DNA of 64,000 nt from Russula earlei (taxonomy: Eukaryota; Basidiomycota; Agaricomycetes; Russulales; Russulaceae): assembly GCA_025769875.1 (NCBI GenBank), contig JAGFNK010000060.1:1-64000 (forward strand), given 5' to 3'. Position numbers and translations under genes: made by a program. How positions within the stretch are numbered: position 1 is the first letter of the stretch; every line of letters begins with the position of its first letter. Shown one piece after another: positions 55,790-64,000 of the stretch. The notes under the pieces are model-generated. The model saw only the letters and a program-made list of their open reading frames with translations. It was not told the DNA's origin and did no database searches.

Positions 55790-56207
55790 TGTAACACGAC
55801 AGGCAGGAAGGGATAAGTCAAGTCTGCTTATAGTCAACTCAGTGGACAATAAAAGTAAAATATTTCAAGTGCTGAGTAGGCTCTGTTGCAGCCACAAATT
55901 ATATTACATAAGTAATGACCTTAGTTGAGCACGAAAAATGTGACAAAAAAGGTTAAATATGGAGAGTCTACTCATTCCAGCACAACTTTTAGCCAGGATA
56001 GGGTAAAAGTTGTGCCGGAATGAGTAGACTCTTCATATTTAACCTTTTTTGTCACATTTTTTGTGCACTAAGGTCATTACTTATGTAATATAATTTGTGG
56101 CCGCAACAGAGCCTACTCAGCACTTGAAATATTAATATTTTACTTTTATTGTCCACTGAGTTGACTATAAGCAGAGTCGACTTATCCCTTCCTGCCCGTC
56201 GTGTAAT
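55790..56207. repeat. ~415-bp palindrome at the LINE 3' end
   Basis: Arms of about 200 bp: CACGACAGGCAGGAAGGGAT and TGGAGAGTCTACTCATTCCA on the left are mirrored by AGTAGACTCTTCATATTTAA and CTTATCCCTTCCTGCCCGTC on the right, around a ~15-bp centre near 55990. Arm identity is very high with few mismatches. The right arm runs directly into the LINE frame. Confidence 0.8.
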
Positions 56208-57659
56208 GAGTTGGTAGAATGTGGAAGTGGATTTCCTCAGGTACTTAGCGTGTTGCCCTGCATTATTGTCTCTGCTGTTTCCACTGCTGTGGTCTCCTGT
56301 GTTGTTGTGTCCTGTGCACTTTTGGGCATCTGCTGTGGGGTGTGGTCTCCCATTTGGTGGTTTGGTGAGGGTGGTGCGGTATGCGAGTGAGGTGCAGGGC
56401 GATTGGTGCCAGCTCCTTTCCCACTCTGCTATTGCTTCTTTTCCATGTTTTCTTTTTTGGTCCTCTAGGGATGGGGGTTCTATGTTGGTTTCTATGTGTG
56501 CCATGCATGCCATTTCCAGTGCTAGTTGCCTGCCCTCCAGGTGTCTGGTTGGTTTGTTGGTCCTGTGTGCCCAGAGCAGACTTATGTTCATTTTGGGGTA
56601 TGTGTTAAGGATCTCACTGATATGTTTTAAGTGTCGCAAGGCTGTTGCTTGTTCATTGTGGGGTTTGTGTTTTATGGCCTGTTCCACAGCCATGCATGTT
56701 GGTAAGAAGATATGGGCATGTGTACCCATAGTCAACATTTGTGTGTTAAGGTAGTGCTTTAGTGCTTCTGTTACGAACCAAGGCCAAGTCCTGGCCGAGG
56801 ATTGTCCTATTTTACTCAAGAAAGACCTCTCTCACTTTGCATTGCCGACTCCCTTCCATTTTCTGGGCTATCCCTCCTGTGGTACAAGATATTGCTATTG
56901 CAAAGGCACTCTAACACGACCAGGCACCGGTTTCCTAATCGGGTAATCATCGCGTGGCAGCCACATGGCCACCCAGCCACCATGGACCCAAAACAGCGGC
57001 ACAAACTCTTAGAAACTGTTGCATAAATCATCTGACATCATCAAGGCTCCAATGACATCATGGCTGACTGAGTGACTCCACAGTGACCTCATAGGCTCAC
57101 TAAGCGCCCCACAGTGACATCATAATGATGTCATCGCTCCACAATGATCAGTAATGCGCTCAGTAAGCCTGAAACTTGACACAAGCAAGTTTATGCCTCT
57201 ATAGTCCTATTGGATGGTACCAAAGAGTCTAGAATAGTCCCAGTGCTTTGTAATCGACACTGTACACTGTATATAAGCCCCAATGAAGCATGGCAGTCGT
57301 CAGACTGTCCATTTGTGATACTCTCATCTTCCTGGGTACTCCCCTGCGACCGCTCAGTTTAAAGACTCCCCTCGTCCCCAAGGTACTCTTCTACGACCGC
57401 CTTGTTGAAAGCCTCCTTGCTGCACTGGCTTCTAACCTTCGCCTCTGCCTCCAGTTACACGTACCAGTCCCCATCTGGTATATCTTAGTCATTTGGCTTG
57501 TCCTCTTGTTCAACGCCGCCTACGCCGCGTACCATCTGTTCCGACCTTTGCCCACCTGCTCCTGAGTCCACACGGATCAGCAGTACGTGTCTTGACAGCT
57601 TCGAGGCTGGTTGATAGAGAGTGAAGGTGTGTGGTTTTGTCCACCACCTCTGTTCCAAG
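56208..57659 (-). pseudogene. LINE RNase H-like and C-terminal part
   Basis: Across LTR Y the frame reads HSLSTSLEA then LKHYLNTQMLTMGTHAHIFL, AVEQAIKHKPHNEQATALRH and KMNISLLWAHRTNKPTRHLE. The spacing resembles LINE RNase H domains, but the usual acidic residues are worn. A tail, AIAEWERSWHQSPCTSLAYR and STFYQLITRRAGRDKSTLL, leads into the palindrome. Confidence 0.65.
56769..57597 (+). repeat. Solo LTR, family Y, copy 1
   Basis: TGTTACGAACCAAGG...CGTGTCTTGACA, 829 bp, perfect duplication GCTTC (56764-56768, 57598-57602). ACTGTATATAAGCCCCAATG near 57261 gives plus sense. Confidence 0.93.
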
Positions 57660-58470
57660 TGTCATGAACCATTCTCCGGAGAGGGCCCTTGAAGGACCCT
57701 TCCTTATAGGAGGAAACCCAGCCTCTATGGTGCCACCCTGTTCACATGAGCAAAAGGGGTGAGTAGAGGTGTCCACAATATCGCACACGCATTGTCGCGC
57801 GAGCAATTCTCGGCACAATCGACATACAGCAAGCCCCACTTAATGGCAACCCTTCTAGCAATAAAGGACAGTATTAGGACCCCCCTAGGGACCATTTAGG
57901 ATGACTCTAGGTGCTCTACAATAGGCACTAACCTAGTATCAAAGACCCTACAACGCATTATTAGACCAACTCTAATAACTATAGAATGAACTATGAGGCA
58001 ATACTAAGGACCTTAATAAGAGTATTAGGGTCGACTCTAAGGACCCTAATAGAACTATATAAGGGGCCTTATAAGATAACACTACTCCCTAAAGCAAACT
58101 ACAAGTCCTCAAATGACCGGCCCTAAACTAACTAACAGAAAATGAATCAGGTGCTTGCACATGCACTAAAGCAGCAAACACGTGGACAGTGAAAGCTCTT
58201 ACTCATCAAGAGGAGCCTTCTTACTCAGCAGCTTACTGAGCATGACTGAGCATGCTCAGTAAGCACACTCCGACTCCTTACTCATCACTCTATTGTGCTT
58301 GATAACAAGGTTGTGACTTGTTCCCTATTTAGCAGTTCTCTTGTAGTATATAAGCGCTCAATAAAGTAGTGGACAGTCCTCAGACTGTCCATTTGTTTAC
58401 GGCACTCTCCATCCCTGAGATACTCCTTTAAGGACTCTTGAACTGGATAGTTCAACAGTGAGTCTTGACA
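57660..58470 (+). repeat. Solo LTR, family X, copy 3
   Basis: TGTCATGAACCATTC...GAGTCTTGACA, 811 bp, duplication CCAAG (57655-57659, 58471-58475). TATATAAGCGCTCAATAAAG near 58348 marks plus sense. It lacks about 140 bp near the 3' end relative to copy 1 (between TCCTTTAAGGAC and CTCTTGAACTGG). Confidence 0.93.
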
Positions 58471-58479
58471 CCAAGTATC

Positions 58480-61017
58480 TGTATCTTGTGTCCTATTATT
58501 TCTTCATTTTTATATGTTACTGCCATCATAACGCTGACTTGTTTGTTGTCTGGTCATCCCCTGTTGGTCTTGATGCCACTGCAGAAGATGGTAATGGTGG
58601 TTTCCGCTCTGCATGTCTCTGTTACCTTTCCTAGGCTCACATGCCCATTCCAATTTGGGGTGCCGGGCAGGAGGTTGGGGAACTGTTCAATGCATGGACT
58701 GTTTGCTGGCATTCATTGAGCTAGTGACTTCAGAGTGGTTTTTGTCCTGTGGTTGTTAGGTGTCAGTAAGGTCATGTCTTTTGGGTGGGTGTGCCAGTCG
58801 CCTCCTAACCTTCATCTTAGTTGGCTGTTTTTCGTAGTGTGGTGTAATCGCACTGCAGTGTTGTTAGTTAGCTTGTTTAGTCATATGTTCATGGGGAGAA
58901 TGTTAAGCAATTGGCAGAGGGGTTCCCTTGGGGTCGTGCAGAACGTCCCTGTTATTACATTTACTGCTTCATTCTGGACTGTTTGTAGTTTCTTGACCAG
59001 TCCTATTTGTTTGCCTGTAAACCATAGCTGGTGCCCATAGGTTAGTGTGGGGAGGCAGATGGTGAGATATACCTGTCTCCACTTTGCCTGCTCTAGTCCT
59101 CCGACTGAGTTACCTAGCAGTTGGAGTGCTTTCAGTGATGCTCTTGCTCTGTTACACATGTACTCGACGTGGCATGTCCAGGTGAGTCATGAGTCAAAGA
59201 AGAAGCCAAGGTATTTAATTGTGTCAGCCACGTCTACCCAGTAGTAGGTATTGTGTGACAGGAGTGGTAGGTATAGGTGGTTCGGTGGGGTGTCATGTTC
59301 TTTCCATTTCCTGAAGAAGATGACCTCCATCTTTTCGGGTTCTGCGTTGAGGCCTGCTTTGTTTAGCCAGTTAGTGCAGTCCAAGTACCTGGACCAGAGC
59401 ACTGTCTCCACCAGAGTCCAGTCACATCCACATGCGAAGATGGCTCCATCATCAATATACATGGCTAAGGCAGTCCGGTTCCAGTCCTTCGCCTTGTGAA
59501 GTAGGGGGGAGGTATATAGTATGGAAAGAACTGGTGAGGCAGGTGAGCCTTGTGGTGTGCCTGCTCCAAGCTCTAGGGGGTCAGATGTGCACCCATTGAA
59601 TCTCAGTCAGGCTTTCCTATTTGTTAGAAAGGATTGGCACCACTGTACTACCTCTGGTGCAAATCCGAGGTTCTCCACTATTTGGGCTAGTCTTTGGTGG
59701 TTTATATTGTTGAAAAGGCCTTGGATGTCAAATAGTAGGAGCCCACATTTGAGCCCCGTTTGGTGTGCAGCCTGTATGTCATGTAGGAGCGTGAGGCCTG
59801 CATTGATTGTTGACAATGCATTCCTTCCTCTGAATTGTGTTGTGGGGATGAGGTTGTGGTTGGCCATGTCTTGGTATATAATTCTCACTACTATTTTCTC
59901 CAGTAGCTTACCTAGGCATTCCAGCAGCGCTATCAGGCAGAAGTTTTTCGCCATTGTGTAATCAGCCCTATTTGGCTTGGGTATGACACAGACCAAGGCC
60001 TCTCCTTCCAGACATTTGGGTGGTGTCCAGCTTTGAGGCAATTTGAGAGGAGTCCAAGGAGTTTCTTTGGGTTTGCTTCCCAGGCCCATTTAATCATGGT
60101 CCAGGTATGCCCCGAGGGGCCTGGTGTGGTTTGCCCAGACACTTTCTGGAGTAGGTCACTTACCAAATCTTGGTGGATCATTGGTAGTTCGCATTGGGGG
60201 AGTGGGGCTGGGTCATCTGGGAAGTGTGTGTCTACCTCTGGACATTCTCCTGCAAAAAAACACTGTGAAAAGGTGTCAGCCATTTCTTCATGGGAGTTAG
60301 CAAAACCTTCTGGTTTCTTGAGCAGGGGAACCCTTGTGGTTTTGCATCCATGTCTCCAAGTGGCGACTTCCCAAAGTTGTGCTTTGTCAATATACTCATT
60401 GGCCCACTTACACTTTGCTGTTTTGTTGATGGACTTAAGCCTGTTGTGCGCTTGTTTCCGTTCTTCTTGGTCTGTGGTTTCTTTGAGTGCCTGCACAGCC
60501 CATTTGCATTCCATGTCCCACCAGGGTGTGGCATGTCTTCAATTTGGATGCCTGGTCTTGAGGGTTTTGCAGTTTGTCTGCTGTATGTCAGTCATGTATT
60601 GGCTCACCTCTTCATCCAGTCTCTTGATGGAAGGGTGGGGTGTGAGGCTCCATCTTGTGCACTTTTCCTTAAAGGTTTTGATCCATGGTTCTTGCTGCTC
60701 TGGATCCACTACATAGCCTAGCTTGGGGTTGCTTACCGTGGGGGTTGTGTTGAGGAAGTAGGGGCTTCCTGTGAGTCAGAGCATTGTGTGGTCCGACCCA
60801 AGAGAGCCTTCCCAGTCTACGCTAAAATCACTGAAGGTGGCAAGTATTACTGCTGCCATGTTAAACCATGTGAGGTCCAACGTCGCATCTTTTTCATGAG
60901 CCACTCCTCTGCATGTTGTTTCTCCAGGTGTGTTAGCTAGGGTGAGGAGATTAGTCACAGCCCAGTCCTCTATGCAGTTGGCCCAATACAATTTGGGGTT
61001 ATCCAGCAGTGACCAGG
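58480..61017 (-). pseudogene. LINE reverse transcriptase
   Basis: Reads VSGQTTPGPSGHTWTMIKWA, VSYPSQIGLITQW / VCVIPKPNRADYTMAKNF, LLECLGKLLEKIVVRIIYQD, CGLLLFDIQGLFNNINHQRL, GAGTPQGSPASPVLSILYTS and ALAMYIDDGAIFACG (59475-59430), then WLNKAGLNAEPEKMEVIFFR and KYLGFFFDS. FDIQGLFN and YIDD carry the catalytic aspartates, and both are intact. Frames are broken by TGA codons. The thumb follows with QAKWRQVYLTICLPTLTYGH. Confidence 0.85.
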
Positions 61018-61846
61018 TGTTATGAACCAAGGCCAGGTCCTGACCATATATTGTCCCATTTCACTCAAGAGAGACCTCTCTCACTTTGCATTGCCAACTC
61101 CCTTCCATTTCATGGGCTACCCCTCCTGTGGTGCAAGATATTGCTATTGCAAAGGCACTATAACATGACCAGGCACCCATTTCCTAATCGGGTAATCATC
61201 GCGTGGCAGCCACATGGCCACCCAGCCACCAAGAACCTGAAACAGCGGCACAAACTCCTGGAAACTGTTGCATAACTCATCTGACATCATCAAGACTCCA
61301 ATGACATCATAGCTGACTGAGTGACTCTACAGTGACCTCATAGGCTCACTAAGTGCTCCACAGTGACATCATAATGATGTCATCGCTCCACAATGATCAG
61401 TAATGCGCTCAGTAAGCCTGAAACTTGACACAAGCAAGTTTATGCCTCTGTAGTCCTATTGGATGGTACCAAAGGGTCTAGAACAGTTCCAGTTCTTTGT
61501 AATCAACCCTGTACACTGTATATAAGCCCCAATGTAACATGGCAGTCGTCAGACTGTCCATTTGTGATACTCTCATCTTTCTGGGTACTCTCCTGTGACC
61601 ACTCAGTCTTAAGTCCTCCCTCGTCCTCAAGGTACTCTTCAACGACCACCTTGTCTAAAGCCCCCTTGCTGCACTGGCCTCTACTCTTCGCCTTTGCCTT
61701 CTGCAGCACATACCAGTCCCCATCTGGTATCTTCTAGTTGTTTGGCTTGTCCTCCTGTTCAATGCCATTTATGCTGTGTACTGTCTGTTCCAACCCTTGC
61801 CCACCTGCTCCTGAGTCCTTAGTGATCAGCAGTACGTGTCTTGACA
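61018..61846 (+). repeat. Solo LTR, family Y, copy 2
   Basis: TGTTATGAACCAAGG...GTGTCTTGACA, 829 bp, duplication CCAGG (61013-61017, 61847-61851). Same length as copy 1, with moderate divergence. Confidence 0.93.
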
Positions 61847-61851
61847 CCAGG

Positions 61852-62347
61852 TTGGGGAGTGTGTGTTAAAGTCACCGATTATCAGTGTCGGTATGATGGG
61901 GTCGATATCTAGTGATATTAGCGTCGCTAGCGTGGTAGCATCCCTTAGATTGTGGTAGTAATTGACCACTTGCCAGGTTTCATTGTCTAGTATGACATCT
62001 ATTACCTGCACACATGGGTGCTTGCACATGTCTTGTCTTGTTATTGCTGTGAAGGTTGGGTCTCAGCTATTGTCTGGGTGGGGTTTTCACGCATATGTCA
62101 TTACCTTGGGACGTTGGCCGTCTTCAAATCCTGGGTAGAGGAGTTACCATGCTGGGGAGGCTACCCCTCCCAGGATGTCAACACCACTTTGGGAAGTGTC
62201 TTTCTGTGCCATTCCTACCCTGTCAAACCATGGCTCCTGGATAAGTAGTAAGTTTAGTTCAGTGGCACTATTCAGAAGTGCGTGGGTAACTGCATTGCAC
62301 TTGCACATATTTACCGATGCTATGTGTAGTGTTTGGTGTCCCATCAT
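61852..62347 (-). pseudogene. LINE endonuclease (APE-type)
   Basis: ATG 62347: IASVNMCKCNAVTHALLNSA, LNLLLIQEPWFDRVG (the QEPW metal-binding glutamate), then after a frame change WQVVNYYHNLRDATTLATL and IPTLIIGDFNTHSPTWCQ (the GDFNxH motif). This is the enzyme that nicks target DNA to prime reverse transcription. The region is cut at 61846 by LTR Y, and continues at 61017 with NTWSLLDNPKLYWAN and GSDHTML, the end of the endonuclease (SDH motif). Confidence 0.8.
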
Positions 62348-62549
62348 ATATGGGTTTTGGTCTGGGCAGTGCTACCTTGAGGGCACAAGGGAGAGTGGCT
62401 TGTTGTAGTTGGGTAAATGTACTTCTGACTTTGTACCAAATTGTGCATGGTGTGGTCGGTCATCTGAGTTGCATGTCAAGATGGCCCAGGCATGGGCAGG
62501 CCAGTCTGGCTTGTTGTCCCTTTATGCACAGTCCTCTGCATGTCCACTC

Positions 62550-63997
62550 TGTCAAGACTCACTGTTGAACTATCCAGTTCAAGAGCGAGGGATAAGCTCA
62601 AAGATGAGTCGATAGACGTCCAAGACAGTGTGGGCAAGAAGTAGAGTCCAGAGTAGTAACAGATACCAGAGAGGTATTGTTACTGTGAGAGTCGAGCAGT
62701 CACACAGAGGAGAGGCCAGGATAGTCGCAAGGGGATGGTCCTTAAAGGAGTATCCCAGGGATGGAGAGTGCCGTAAACAAATGGACAGTCTGAGGACTGT
62801 CTGCTACTTTATTGAGCACTTATATACTACAAGAGAACTGCTAAATAGAGAACAAGTCATAACCTTGTTATCAAGCACAATAGAGTGCTGAGTAAGAAGT
62901 CAGAGTGCGCTTACTGAGCATGCTCAGTCATGCTCAGTAAGCTGCTGAGTAAGAAAGCTTTTCCTGATGAATAAGAGCTTTCACTGTCCACGTGTTTGCT
63001 GTTCTAGAGCACATGTGAGCACTGATTCATTTTCTGTTTAGTTAGTTTAGGGCCAGTCATTTGAGGACTTGTAGTTTGGTTAGGGAATAGTGTTATCTTA
63101 TAAGGCCCTTATATAGCTCTATTAGGGTCCTTAGAGTCGACCCTAATACTCCTATTAAGGTCCTTAGTGTTGCTCTATAGTTCATTCTATAGTTATTAGA
63201 GTTGGTCTAATAACGTGTTGTAGAGTCTTTGATACTAGGTTAGTACCTGTTGTAGAGCACCTAGAGTCATCCTAAAGGGTCCCTAGGAGGGCCCTAATAC
63301 TGTCCTTTATTGTTAGAAGGGTTGCCAATAAGTGGGGCTTGCTGTATGTCGATTGTGCCGAGAATCGCTCGCGCAACAATGCACGCGTGATATTGTGGAC
63401 ACCTCTACTCACCCCTTTTGCTTGTTGAAGCAGATGGGCGCAGGTTATGATAAGAGCGATAAGATCCTTAAGATCTATCAAAAGATATTTCAGTATTGTG
63501 TAAGACAAGACTATAATTCAGTAATACCTATCAAAAGATATCTACAACACGTGATTAGATGCGATAGATAAGATAGGAAACAGTAAGTACTCACTTCAGT
63601 ATTGTGTAAGACAAGACTGAAGTGATCTATCGAAATACGATGCTCTTAAGTACTCCAGAGCGTCTCTAAGTACACTGCAGGTAGCTACCATCAATAAGAA
63701 ACAAAGATCATACAAGGATCAGTCGTTAGTAGCTACCGATTGTCATCAATTAACTTATCATTGTAAGTAACGCAGATCTCAGCATATGAGCTGAGCCGGT
63801 GATGCCCGGTCCGTGTAACCGATGCGTCAACGCATCTGAGCTGTGATTACATCACAACGTCCCAGGGTAGTGGTAACACACCAAATCAATGATAATCTCA
63901 ACATTGCTCATGTGAACAGGGTGACACCATAGAGGCTGGGTTTCCTCCTATAAGGAAGGGTCCTTCAAGGGCCCTCTCCGGAGAATGGTTCATGACA
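62550..63997 (-). repeat. Solo LTR, family X, copy 4, split by LTR V
   Basis: TGTCAAGACTCACTG at 62550 to GGTTCATGACA at 63997. The left flank is CACTC (62545-62549); the window ends after CAC on the right, consistent with the same duplication. Without LTR V it is about 960 bp. Confidence 0.88.
63423..63903. repeat. Solo LTR, family V (Copia-like)
   Basis: TGTTGAAGCAGATGG...ATCTCAACA, 481 bp, perfect duplication TTGCT (63418-63422, 63904-63908). It contains CAGTATTGTGTAAGACAAGACT twice (about 63491, 63599), the second inside a CTTCAGT/ACTGAAG hairpin that recalls the C1 LTR hairpins. It is younger than LTR X copy 4. Confidence 0.92.
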
Positions 63998-64000
63998 CAC

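Larger units (their letters stand above)
56208..62390 (-). mobile_element. Non-LTR (LINE) element, I/Tad-like, broken by three LTRs
   Basis: On the minus strand: endonuclease, then reverse transcriptase with YIDD, then an RNase H-like part, an order seen in Tad/I-type LINEs. Insertions are LTR Y at 61018-61846 and 56769-57597 and LTR X at 57660-58470, each with a duplication. All four TGA stops I checked in the RT frame lie where arginine fits (e.g. FFDS-stop-LTW, RKA-stop-LRFNG). The 5' end near 62390 is approximate and the 3' end merges with the palindrome. Confidence 0.85.

Overview
This window looks like a repeat-rich stretch of a filamentous fungal genome, most likely an agaricomycete. 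Genes carry short GT-AG introns of about 45-70 nt. The DUF6534 membrane protein, the HNH protein with a 'KEPKDYDP...GPVRPG' tail, the ubiquitin-like/SAM-like expanded family and Tc1/mariner transposases with introns are all typical of basidiomycetes. There are no bacterial operons, no convincing RNA genes and no CRISPR array.

Layout. 1-5.1 kb holds debris of core cellular genes: an SMC2 piece and a decayed STRAP gene, mixed with low-complexity repeats. 5.7-8 kb has a TA-flanked inverted-repeat element, a LINE scrap and a GA microsatellite. 7.9-15 kb is a decayed Ty3/Gypsy element on the minus strand. 15.3-18.6 kb is a Tc1/mariner gene carrying two solo LTRs. 19.7-27.4 kb is a Zn2Cys6-containing gene cut by a solo LTR, which is itself cut by a young, pol-trimmed Copia element. 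28.3-36.4 kb is the gene island: DUF6534, Spp2/GPKOW G-patch, an OB-fold-like protein, a small unknown protein and a large unknown protein. 37.4-40.8 kb is a gene fragment plus the 3' end of a second Gypsy copy. 41.7-45.5 kb is a 3.7-kb palindrome with a captured Nudix fragment at its centre. 45.5-51.2 kb has gag relics, a segmental duplication and an intact HNH gene. 51.2-54.8 kb is a MULE inserted in VPS25 with an 11-bp target duplication. 55-64 kb is a LINE broken by LTRs and a further LTR nest.

The main story is nesting. Eight complete LTR or LTR-element insertions plus the MULE have target-site duplications readable by eye, and a ninth is partly visible, so insertion order can be reconstructed. 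Nearly all LTRs are solo, implying frequent LTR-LTR recombination. Many in-frame stops in old elements are TGA where arginine (CGA) is expected, consistent with CpG deamination.

I did not find a coherent new multi-gene system. The best leads are the palindrome with the captured Nudix box, the accessory zinc-knuckle ORF at the 3' end of the Gypsy family, the MULE-split VPS25, and the Copia element that keeps gag but has lost most of pol. Family names come from recognised motifs, not database searches. Exon borders are read by eye and several are approximate.
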